NCBI RefSeq assembly: GCF_009828855.1
Contig: NZ_WUAG01000001.1
Coordinates: forward strand, 496,001 to 560,000
Source of the DNA: Psychromonas sp. L1A2
GTDB lineage: Bacteria; Pseudomonadota; Gammaproteobacteria; Enterobacterales; Psychromonadaceae
Length of the DNA: 64,000 nucleotides
Reading direction: 5' to 3'
Shown: positions 56,804 through 64,000 of the stretch, piece by piece
Layout: the number at the start of each line of letters is the position of its first letter
How positions within the stretch are numbered: the first letter of the stretch is position 1
Notes under the pieces: model-generated
Database searches by the model: none
What the model was told of the DNA's origin: nothing
The model's input: the letters and a program-made list of their open reading frames with translations, nothing else
Translations under genes and position numbers: made by a program

Positions 56804-57280
56804 TTACTCTTTTTCGCTTAAATAAGGGTCACTATAACCTAACTCAATCATGAGTTTGGTTTCAATACTTTCCATCGCTTCTGCTTCATCTTCTTCAATA
56901 TGGTCGAAACCGAGAAGATGTAGTGTGCCGTGAATTGTCATATGTGCCCAATGTGAAATCAACGGTTTTTCTTGTTCCGTTGCTTCTTTTTCAACCACTT
57001 CTTTACAGACTACCAGATCCCCTAACAAAGGCAATGTGATCCCCGGTGGATTCTGAAAAGGAAAAGATAATACGTTTGTTGATTTATCTTTTCCTCTATA
57101 TTGGTGATTTAATTGCTGACTTTCTTCACTGTCTACAATACGGATGGTCAGTTCAGCTTCATCACGGATTTGCTCGCTAGCCGCAATGATAGTTGCGCTA
57201 ACCCAAGCTTCAAATTGTGCGAGTTCAGGTAAGGCTTGCTGGTTTTCACTAGCAAGCTGTAAATCAACGTACAATTCCAT
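56804..57280 (-). CDS. ybeY: Endoribonuclease YbeY
   Basis: YbeY is a zinc-dependent RNase involved in 16S rRNA 3'-end maturation and ribosome quality control. The 158 residues show [29 protein letters not shown] and the metal motif [11 protein letters not shown], which places the three histidine ligands at the usual spacing. Its start overlaps the ybeZ stop by one base; corC follows 9 bp later. Confidence 0.96.
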   Translation of the reverse strand: MELYVDLQLASENQQALPELAQFEAWVSATIIAASEQIRDEAELTIRIVDSEESQQLNHQYRGKDKSTNVLSFPFQNPPGITLPLLGDLVVCKEVVEKEATEQEKPLISHWAHMTIHGTLHLLGFDHIEEDEAEAMESIETKLMIELGYSDPYLSEKE

Positions 57281-58314
57281 TAAGCGTTTCTCGCTTCGCT
57301 TTCTGCTATTTCAGCTTTTCTATCAAAAGCATCATAGGCTTTAACAATACGAGCGACCACTGGATGGCGCACTACGTCGTCTGCTAAGAAAAAGTTAAAG
57401 CTGATACCGTCATCGACTTCACCTAATACTTCAATTGCATGGCGTAAACCAGACTTTTGATGGCGAGGTAAATCAATTTGTGTAATATCACCGGTAATAA
57501 CGGCGGTAGAGTTAAAACCAATACGCGTTAAGAACATTTTCATTTGTTCTGTCGTCGTATTTTGGCTTTCATCTAAAATAATAAATGCATCATTTAAAGT
57601 ACGTCCACGCATATAAGCAAGTGGTGCAATTTCAATAATGTTTTTCTCAATTAATTTTTCAACTTTCTCGAAACCTAACATTTCAAATAAAGCGTCATAA
57701 AGTGGACGTAAGTAAGGATCTACTTTTTGTGATAAATCACCAGGTAAGAAACCTAACTTTTCCCCTGCTTCAACAGCTGGGCGCGTCAATAGAATACGAC
57801 GTACTTCTTGACGCTCTAGTGCTTCTACAGCGCAAGCAACTGCTAAATAGGTTTTACCGGTACCAGCAGGGCCAACGCCAAAGCTAATATCGTTACGTAA
57901 AATGTTGCTAACGTATTTTGTTTGGTTTTCACCACGAGGTTTAATAACACCACGTTTAGTTTTAATGGTTAAGCTTTTAAAACCAACTTCTTCAGAGGCT
58001 ACACTCACTTCTAATAAGCGATGTTCACTAATTACATTTTGCAGTGCTAAATGCACATCTTCATCAGATAAACGTGCGGCTTTACCTTTTATAGATTGAG
58101 TTTCAATGTATAAATCATTGATCAATTCACTGCCTGCTTGAGCGTAACGTTCTTCACCCACTATTTGAAAGTGTGCATCTTTATAGATAACTTCAACACC
58201 TAAACGGCGTTCTATTTGTTTTATATTATCATCGAAAGAACCACATAAAACCGCTAGGCGATCTTTATCTGCAGGCTCTAAATCAAGGTGTAATGTAGTT
58301 AATTTTGTGGTCAA
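57280..58314 (-). CDS. ybeZ: PhoH-like ATPase YbeZ
   Basis: YbeZ is a PhoH-family ATPase that partners with YbeY and is proposed to act as an RNA helicase in rRNA processing. The 344 residues have Walker [12 protein letters not shown] near residue 148, [32 protein letters not shown], Walker [12 protein letters not shown] and [12 protein letters not shown]. The N-terminal part (about 1-110) may be a KH-like nucleic-acid-binding region. It lies 48 bp behind miaB. Confidence 0.95.
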   Translation of the reverse strand: MTTKLTTLHLDLEPADKDRLAVLCGSFDDNIKQIERRLGVEVIYKDAHFQIVGEERYAQAGSELINDLYIETQSIKGKAARLSDEDVHLALQNVISEHRLLEVSVASEEVGFKSLTIKTKRGVIKPRGENQTKYVSNILRNDISFGVGPAGTGKTYLAVACAVEALERQEVRRILLTRPAVEAGEKLGFLPGDLSQKVDPYLRPLYDALFEMLGFEKVEKLIEKNIIEIAPLAYMRGRTLNDAFIILDESQNTTTEQMKMFLTRIGFNSTAVITGDITQIDLPRHQKSGLRHAIEVLGEVDDGISFNFFLADDVVRHPVVARIVKAYDAFDRKAEIAESEARNA

Positions 58315-58362
58315 ATTTTAACGCCTTATTTATTTTGGATAAAAAGTTATTCTAAGCAAAGC

Positions 58363-59784
58363 TTATGCTGGAATAAACGTTTCAACACCTAATTTTTTTG
58401 CTTTGCTTTTTACAATATCACTTGGGCGAATTGATTCACGTAGATTCATTTCTGATTCACCACGGATAAACTTACCACGAATTGAGTTGGTATGTACTTC
58501 AGTAATTTCAACATCAACAAAACCACCAATCGAACGATGGTCTCCTTCAAAGTTTACAATTCGGTTATTCTCAGTACGACCACATAATTCCATGATGTTT
58601 TTACGAGAAGGGCCTTCAACTAAAATACGTTGCACAGAGCCGACCATACGACGACCAATTAATTGAGAATGCTGATGTATTCTATCTTGTAATATTGCTA
58701 AGCGTTTTTTCTTCGTCTCTAGTGTGACATCATCTGGCATATCTGCCGCTGGCGTACCAGGACGTTGGCTATAAATGAAACTATAACTGGTATCAAAACC
58801 AATATAGTTAATCAGATCCATTGTTTGTTGGAAATCTTCATCTGTTTCATTTGGAAAACCAACAATGAAGTCAGAACTGATCGTTAAATTAGGACGAACC
58901 AATTTTAATGCTGCAATTTTTTCTTTGTATTGCGCTACATTATGGCCTCGTTTCATCATGGTTAAAATACGATCTGCACCCGCTTGTACTGGGAGGTGTA
59001 AGAAATCGACTAATTCTGGTGTGTCGCGGTAAACATCAATGATTTCATCAGTGAAATCAATTGGGTTACTGGTTGTGTAACGTAAGCGATCAATACCATC
59101 GATAGAAGCAACGTAACGTAGTAATTCAGAGAAACTACATTCTTCACCATCGTGCATATCACCAATGTATGAGTTTACGTTTTGACCTAATAGGTTGATT
59201 TCACGTACACCTTGTTCTGCAAGTTGTGCAACTTCTAATAGAATGTCATCTAATGGGCGGCTAACTTCTTCGCCACGTGTGTAAGGTACAACACAGAAAG
59301 TACAGTATTTTGAACAACCTTCCATAATAGAGACGAAAGCAGTTGCGCCTTCAGCTCTAGGTTCTGGCATAGAGTCAAATTTTTCAATTTCAGGAAAACT
59401 GACATCGACCACATTACCTTTATTGTCTTTCACGTCTTGAATCATTTTTGGTAAACGATGTAACGTTTGCGGTCCAAAAACAATATCGACATAAGGTGCA
59501 CGACGTCGAATCGCTTTACCTTCCTGTGAAGCAACACAACCACCAACACCAATAATGATGCTAGGATTTTTTTCTTTTAGTTTTCTCCAACGACCAAGTT
59601 GGTGGAATACTTTTTCCTGTGCTTTTTCACGAATAGAACAGGTATTTAATAAAATTACATCTGCATCTTCTGCTTCATCAACGGAAACATATCCATTGCT
59701 GGCATTTAAAAGGTCTGCCATTTTCGATGAATCGTACTCATTCATCTGACAACCCCAAGTTTTAACGTGTAATTTCATACTCAT
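58363..59784 (-). CDS. miaB: tRNA-2-methylthio-N6-dimethylallyladenosine synthase MiaB
   Basis: MiaB adds the methylthio group to position 2 of i6A37 in tRNAs. It carries two iron-sulfur clusters: the N-terminal domain with [17 protein letters not shown] and GVGGCVA supplies one, and the radical SAM domain with CSKYCTFC binds the other. A C-terminal TRAM domain follows ([24 protein letters not shown] in short). I use the ATG at 59784, which gives a start matching the family; an upstream in-frame GTG adds two residues. ubiF lies divergently, as in E. coli. Confidence 0.97.
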   Translation of the reverse strand: MSMKLHVKTWGCQMNEYDSSKMADLLNASNGYVSVDEAEDADVILLNTCSIREKAQEKVFHQLGRWRKLKEKNPSIIIGVGGCVASQEGKAIRRRAPYVDIVFGPQTLHRLPKMIQDVKDNKGNVVDVSFPEIEKFDSMPEPRAEGATAFVSIMEGCSKYCTFCVVPYTRGEEVSRPLDDILLEVAQLAEQGVREINLLGQNVNSYIGDMHDGEECSFSELLRYVASIDGIDRLRYTTSNPIDFTDEIIDVYRDTPELVDFLHLPVQAGADRILTMMKRGHNVAQYKEKIAALKLVRPNLTISSDFIVGFPNETDEDFQQTMDLINYIGFDTSYSFIYSQRPGTPAADMPDDVTLETKKKRLAILQDRIHQHSQLIGRRMVGSVQRILVEGPSRKNIMELCGRTENNRIVNFEGDHRSIGGFVDVEITEVHTNSIRGKFIRGESEMNLRESIRPSDIVKSKAKKLGVETFIPA

Positions 59785-60022
59785 ATTCACTGCCTACCAT
59801 TGTTGCTATTAGTTGAGACTAATTTGTTTGTTTCTTTAAAAGAGGTCGCATTTTACGCACATCAAAGCAATCATGCTACTTTTTGTTTGCTCGCTTTGCT
59901 TTTATTGATGGTGATCCAAATATCTTAGTTTTATGACATCAAAATATTAGGTTAATTTTCCCAACAAGGCATCTTTTACGTACAATCATTCATTCCATAT
60001 AAGACAAATAGTTGAGGGTGTA

Positions 60023-61183
60023 ATGGCAAATAGAGAAATTATCGTTGTTGGCGGGGGAATGGTAGGCGCATTGTCGGCGTTATTGCTTGCTAAACAAGGT
60101 GATACATTACACTTAGTTGAAAAGTCTTGTTTTACGATGCCATTGAGTGAAGATGACTTTGATCTCCGAGTTTCCGCGTTCAGCGCACAAAGTAAACACT
60201 TACTTGAGCAAGCTGGTGTATGGGAAGATATCCCATTAAACAGACTTTGTGCTTATCAAGGATTACATACTTGGGAGCAAGGTAGCCAAAAGCTCATGTT
60301 TTCAAGTGATGATATTGGTGCTGAACAATTAGGTTATATTGCTGAAAATCGTTGGATTCAAGCGGTATTGTGGAAACGTTTAAAACAATTAAATAATGTT
60401 CATTTTTATGAAAATTGTGAAGTAACTGATATTGAGCAAAATGAACAACAAGTAACAGTCACTTTGTCTGACCAACAAGTGATTACGGCTGAATTGCTAC
60501 TGGCCTGTGATGGTGCTAACTCAGGGGTACGTAATTACTTACATATTCCGGTGACAAGTTGGGATTATCGTCAACATTGTTTACTCATTAATATTACTAC
60601 TGATTGCCCACAACAAACCGTCACTTGGCAAGAGTTTAGGGAGACTGGCCCTTGTGCCTTTTTACCACTTGCGGGCAATAATGCCAGTTTAGTGTGGTAC
60701 CACAGCCCACAAAAGATAAAGCATTTACAAAGTTTAACTAATCAACAGCTCAAACAAACTATATTAGCTGAATTTCCTAAATTAGATTTTGATTTTGAAG
60801 TGGATGCTAAAGGTGGTTTTCCATTAACGCGTCGCCATGCTAAACATTACTATCAAGGCCGTGTAGTGCTGCTAGGAGATGCCGCACATACCATTAATCC
60901 ATTAGCAGGACAGGGCGTTAATTTAGGTTTTAAAGATGTCCAATGTCTTGTTGAACTATTAATTCAATGCAGTGACTTATCGATACCAGAAATGTTAAAG
61001 CGCTATCAATGTCAACGTCGACCTGCCAACTTATTAATGCAAACGGGTATGGATGTATTTTATAAAGTCAGTAAATCAGATTCTGATTTAATACGCGTAT
61101 TACGAAAAAGTTTCTTGGGGCTTGCGCAACAATCAGGGCAAGTTAAAAATCGTGTCATGCGCTATGCAATGGGCATTAATTAA
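60023..61183 (+). CDS. ubiF: 2-octaprenyl-3-methyl-6-methoxy-1,4-benzoquinol hydroxylase
   Basis: UbiF is an FAD monooxygenase that performs the last ring hydroxylation in ubiquinone synthesis under oxygen. The 386 residues show the FAD-binding start VVGGGMVGALSALLLAK, LACDGANSGVRNYL (the DG motif), and GRVVLLGDAAHTINPLAGQGVNLGFKDV (the GD motif). Related UbiH and UbiI are similar, but divergence from miaB is the location of ubiF in E. coli, and this decides the name. A strong terminator follows. Confidence 0.9.
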   Translation: MANREIIVVGGGMVGALSALLLAKQGDTLHLVEKSCFTMPLSEDDFDLRVSAFSAQSKHLLEQAGVWEDIPLNRLCAYQGLHTWEQGSQKLMFSSDDIGAEQLGYIAENRWIQAVLWKRLKQLNNVHFYENCEVTDIEQNEQQVTVTLSDQQVITAELLLACDGANSGVRNYLHIPVTSWDYRQHCLLINITTDCPQQTVTWQEFRETGPCAFLPLAGNNASLVWYHSPQKIKHLQSLTNQQLKQTILAEFPKLDFDFEVDAKGGFPLTRRHAKHYYQGRVVLLGDAAHTINPLAGQGVNLGFKDVQCLVELLIQCSDLSIPEMLKRYQCQRRPANLLMQTGMDVFYKVSKSDSDLIRVLRKSFLGLAQQSGQVKNRVMRYAMGIN

Positions 61184-61242
61184 CGAGCGATAAAACATCT
61201 CGTCATAGAATATCTGCTATAGAAATATAATTATCACGTATT

Positions 61243-61296
61243 AAAAAGCCGTGTAGTAACTTAAATTGCTCTCATTAAGTTACTACACGGCTTTTT
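61243..61296. terminator. Bidirectional terminator between ubiF and maeA
   Basis: A 22-bp perfect stem (61243-61264 with 61275-61296) and a 10-nt loop has A5 and T5 ends, so it can stop both convergent transcripts. Confidence 0.93.
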
Positions 61297-61366
61297 ATTG
61301 CGCTTTAAAACAGTGATTTTAAGTATCTGTTTTAGATTGTTTATAGCCTAATTTATTTCTATTTTA

Positions 61367-63049
61367 TTAGAAAGAAGTACGACGGTAGTTTCGGTATTTA
61401 GGTAACCAGAAATTAGCCTCTAAACGGCGATGCATGTTTTCATCCGTAACCGGTAGTGCTAATTTATCTTCAATTGCTTGTTGGGCAACAGCACAAGCGA
61501 TCTTTTCACTGATCTGCTTAATGACTTTTAATGGTGGTAACAATGCACCAGGTGCTTTTTCATATTCCATTGATGCATCCGCTAATGCTTGGCTTGCCAC
61601 CATTAACATATTATCACTTATACCCGTTGCACGTGCTGCTAATACACCTAAGCCAATACCAGGGAAAATATAACTGTTATTACATTGAGAAACTTCAAAA
61701 GATTGACCTTCGTAAAGTGTATTTGGGAAAGGACTACCCGTTGCAATAATGGCTTTACCTTTACTCCAGTTTGTTATCTCTTGTGGTGTTGCTTCTACAC
61801 GAGATGTTGGGTTTGACAGTGGTAATACGATTGGATTTTCAGTATTTTCACATAACGCTTCAATAACGCCTTGAGTGAATAATCCTTTTTGACCGCTTAC
61901 ACCGAACAATACGGTAATTTTAGCTTGTTTGGCAACTTGCTCTAACCCTAATTTCTGAGTCTTATCCCAACTTGCGATATCAGTTTCTTTTTGAACAAGT
62001 GGCGCTTGGAAGCTTTGTAGTTCAGTCATGTTATCTGTTAATAAACCATAACGGTCAACCATGAATACTTGTTTACGAGCTTGCTCTTCAGTCAAACCTT
62101 CGCGTTGCATTTGTCTAATAATATGTTCTGCAATACCACAACCCGCAGATCCTGCACCTAAAAAGGCAATATTTTGTTGGCTAAGTTTTTGCCCTTTATT
62201 CAAACAAGCAGCAATTAACGTACCTACCGAAACAGCAGCCGTACCTTGAATATCATCATTAAAACAACATAATTGATCACGGTATTTATTTAATAGTGGC
62301 GTTGCATTAGTTTGTGCGAAATCTTCAAATTGTAATAACACTTCAGGCCAGCGACGTTTAACAGCTTGAATAAATAAATCGACAAATTCATTGTATTCTT
62401 CACCAGTAATACGTGGATTACGCCATCCCATGTACATAGGATCATTCAGTAGTTGGCTATTGTTTGTACCTACATCTAACAAAATAGGAAGACAATGCGC
62501 GGGACTGATACCACCACAAGCCGTGTATAAAGCTAGTTTACCAATCGGAATACCCATGCCGCCGATACCTTGGTCGCCTAATCCTAAAATACGTTCGCCA
62601 TCGGTCACTACGATAACTTTTACATTTTGCTTAGTGGCATTTTGTAACATGTCATCAATTTTGTCACGCTCAGGGTAAGAGATAAATAAGCCACGTTTAC
62701 GACGGTATATTTTAGAAAATTTCTCACATGCCTGACCAACGGTAGGGGTATAAATTAATGGCATTACTTCTTCGATGTGTTGCTCAATCAAATGATGAAA
62801 TAATGTTTCATTAGTATCTTGAATATTACGTAAATAGATATGCTTATCTAAGTCGCTAGAGAAAGATGATAATTGTTGATAAGCACGAAGTGACTGCTCC
62901 TCAATGGTTTCAATATTGTGAGGCAATAAACCCGTTAAATTAAAATTATCACGTTCTTCAGATGAGAAAGCGCTGCCTTTATTTAATAGTGGTGCTTCTA
63001 ATAATGCGGGCCCAGCAAAGGGAATATATAGAGGACGTTTGTTCGGCAT
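61367..63049 (-). CDS. maeA: NAD-dependent malic enzyme (oxaloacetate-decarboxylating)
   Basis: MaeA converts malate to pyruvate and CO2 with NAD+. The 560 residues match the E. coli SfcA type: [18 protein letters not shown], the malate-binding [38 protein letters not shown] in part, [17 protein letters not shown] with metal-binding aspartates, and the NAD fold [15 protein letters not shown]. LysR-type regulator sequence lies upstream on the same strand after 211 bp and may control it. Confidence 0.95.
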   Translation of the reverse strand: MPNKRPLYIPFAGPALLEAPLLNKGSAFSSEERDNFNLTGLLPHNIETIEEQSLRAYQQLSSFSSDLDKHIYLRNIQDTNETLFHHLIEQHIEEVMPLIYTPTVGQACEKFSKIYRRKRGLFISYPERDKIDDMLQNATKQNVKVIVVTDGERILGLGDQGIGGMGIPIGKLALYTACGGISPAHCLPILLDVGTNNSQLLNDPMYMGWRNPRITGEEYNEFVDLFIQAVKRRWPEVLLQFEDFAQTNATPLLNKYRDQLCCFNDDIQGTAAVSVGTLIAACLNKGQKLSQQNIAFLGAGSAGCGIAEHIIRQMQREGLTEEQARKQVFMVDRYGLLTDNMTELQSFQAPLVQKETDIASWDKTQKLGLEQVAKQAKITVLFGVSGQKGLFTQGVIEALCENTENPIVLPLSNPTSRVEATPQEITNWSKGKAIIATGSPFPNTLYEGQSFEVSQCNNSYIFPGIGLGVLAARATGISDNMLMVASQALADASMEYEKAPGALLPPLKVIKQISEKIACAVAQQAIEDKLALPVTDENMHRRLEANFWLPKYRNYRRTSF

Positions 63050-63260
63050 AATAAAATCTTCTCTGTAGATAAAGGCATCGGATAAGTTGGTTCAAAACTA
63101 ATTTTTTGTTCGTCGCTATTTGAAATCTAATTAACAATTAATTTAGTAGTCATTCATTTAACAATTTAACTAATAGGGAACAGTCATTGTATTTTAAGTT
63201 TTATCTTATAAAAATACTGTTACTTATTCATTAAATAACGTTAAAGTTTTTAAATTTTTG

Positions 63261-64000
63261 TTAGCTTAATGTAAGTTTATTTTTTTTAAAGTAATCTTTT
63301 AAGTAATCGATTAATAATCGCAGTTTTTTAGACTCCGCAGCGCCCGGAGGAAATACCGCATAAACATCAATATCGTTTAATTGATAGTCATCTAGTAATT
63401 GCACTAAGCTACCTGTTTTTATTTTAGGGGCTGCATCATAGGTAGGAATACGTCCTAAACCGTGGCCACCTTCAACAAAAGCCGTTCTAGCTGCTGCGTT
63501 ATTAGTACTAATATTACCTTTTAACTTAACGCTATAAGAACGATTACCTTTTTTAAGTTCTAATACACTAGCAGCTAATTTATAAACTACCCAATCATGA
63601 CTTGCTAATTGTGCAGGTGTATTAGGGCGACCGTATTTTAATAAGTATTCAGGTGAGGCACATAAACAGGTACTTAAAGTAGATAGTTTAGTGGCTTGTA
63701 AGCTTGAATCGGCTAAAGCAGCCCCACGAATGGCAATATCAAATCCATCTTTAATAATATTCACCACTTCATCGCTGAGGTTTATTTCTAATTGTATATT
63801 TGGATAAAGTTGACGAAATGAATTTAATGCTGGGACGATGGTGTGCAATCCGACACTGACAGGACAAGCAATTTTAATTAAACCAGTAGGGTTATTCTTA
63901 AGGTTTTCGATTTGTTGGTTAGCCGCTAATGCTTGCTCAACAATCACTTTACAACGTTCGTAGTATTGGCTACCGGCTTCAGTTAATGCAATGCTACGTG
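63261..64000 (-). CDS. LysR family transcriptional regulator, N-terminus outside window
   Basis: The C-terminal 246 or so residues of a LysR-type regulator are present. The frame is open to the window edge (RSIALTEAGSQYYERC precedes the internal start), so the helix-turn-helix lies beyond 64000. The rest is the effector-binding domain (GLIKIACPVSVGLHTIVPALNSF, IQLEINLSDEVVNIIKDGFDIAIRGA, CASPEYLLKYGRP), close to the branch that contains DsdC/AaeR-like regulators of unknown ligands. It is upstream of maeA in the same direction. The target and ligand cannot be told. Confidence 0.9.
   Translation of the reverse strand, partial: RSIALTEAGSQYYERCKVIVEQALAANQQIENLKNNPTGLIKIACPVSVGLHTIVPALNSFRQLYPNIQLEINLSDEVVNIIKDGFDIAIRGAALADSSLQATKLSTLSTCLCASPEYLLKYGRPNTPAQLASHDWVVYKLAASVLELKKGNRSYSVKLKGNISTNNAAARTAFVEGGHGLGRIPTYDAAPKIKTGSLVQLLDDYQLNDIDVYAVFPPGAAESKKLRLLIDYLKDYFKKNKLTLS

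Overview
This window is chromosomal DNA of a low-GC gammaproteobacterium. The AT-rich third codon positions, the presence of Crl, SspA/SspB, MlaFEDCB, the RpoN-PTS(Ntr) cluster and a PdhR-controlled pyruvate dehydrogenase operon point to the Vibrionales/Alteromonadales side of the class. A Psychromonas-like marine bacterium is my best guess; this is inference from gene order and protein resemblance, not a database match.

Layout. 1-3541: 3' part of dnaE, then tilS, which is frame-broken as given. 3521-7756: a diguanylate cyclase and an NnrS-type membrane protein on the minus strand, then frsA and crl. 7757-10685: the proline genes proB-proA with a structured leader, ending in a strong terminator and a MITE-like repeat. 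10686-15424: xseA divergent from guaB-guaA. 15540-23182: ampD, pdhR, aceE, aceF and lpd. 23183-25507: a long AT-rich region with a Fur-like palindrome, an unusual winged-helix/receiver protein, and a YacL-family gene. 25583-32501 (minus): kdsC-lptC-lptA-lptB-rpoN-ptsN-rapZ-npr-mgtE, joining LPS export to the nitrogen PTS. 32868-37338 (plus): mlaFEDCB-ibaG-murA, with murA broken by two frame changes. 37631-41833 (minus): degS, pykF and degQ. 42061-48983 (plus): zapE, rplM-rpsI, ftnA, petABC and sspAB. 48984-49474: a MITE nested in another MITE. 49475-52771 (minus): a three-gene cassette of an ATP-grasp ligase, an inactive transglutaminase/7TM protein and a retropepsin-like lipoprotein. 52887-59784 (minus): a MATE transporter and lnt-corC-ybeY-ybeZ-miaB. 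60023-64000: ubiF (plus), maeA and a truncated LysR gene (minus).

How it works together. Most of the window is core metabolism and envelope upkeep: DNA replication, GTP and proline synthesis, pyruvate oxidation, respiration through the bc1 complex, ubiquinone synthesis, LPS transport (Lpt), phospholipid retrograde transport (Mla), envelope stress proteolysis (DegS/DegQ), lipoprotein maturation and ribosome maturation. Many blocks match E. coli or Vibrio gene order but lack expected members (accA, hpf, kdsD) or carry extra ones (pykF between degS and degQ, ftnA between rpsI and petA).

The most interesting items are the nested MITE pair with clean 3-bp target duplications, the poorly understood three-gene peptide-ligase/protease cassette, the two terminator-like hairpins right after an extended -10 promoter ahead of proB, the regulator with its DNA-binding domain ahead of a degenerate receiver, and the frame breaks in tilS and murA, which may be sequence errors. 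I saw no CRISPR array, prophage, rRNA, tRNA or full-length transposase gene.
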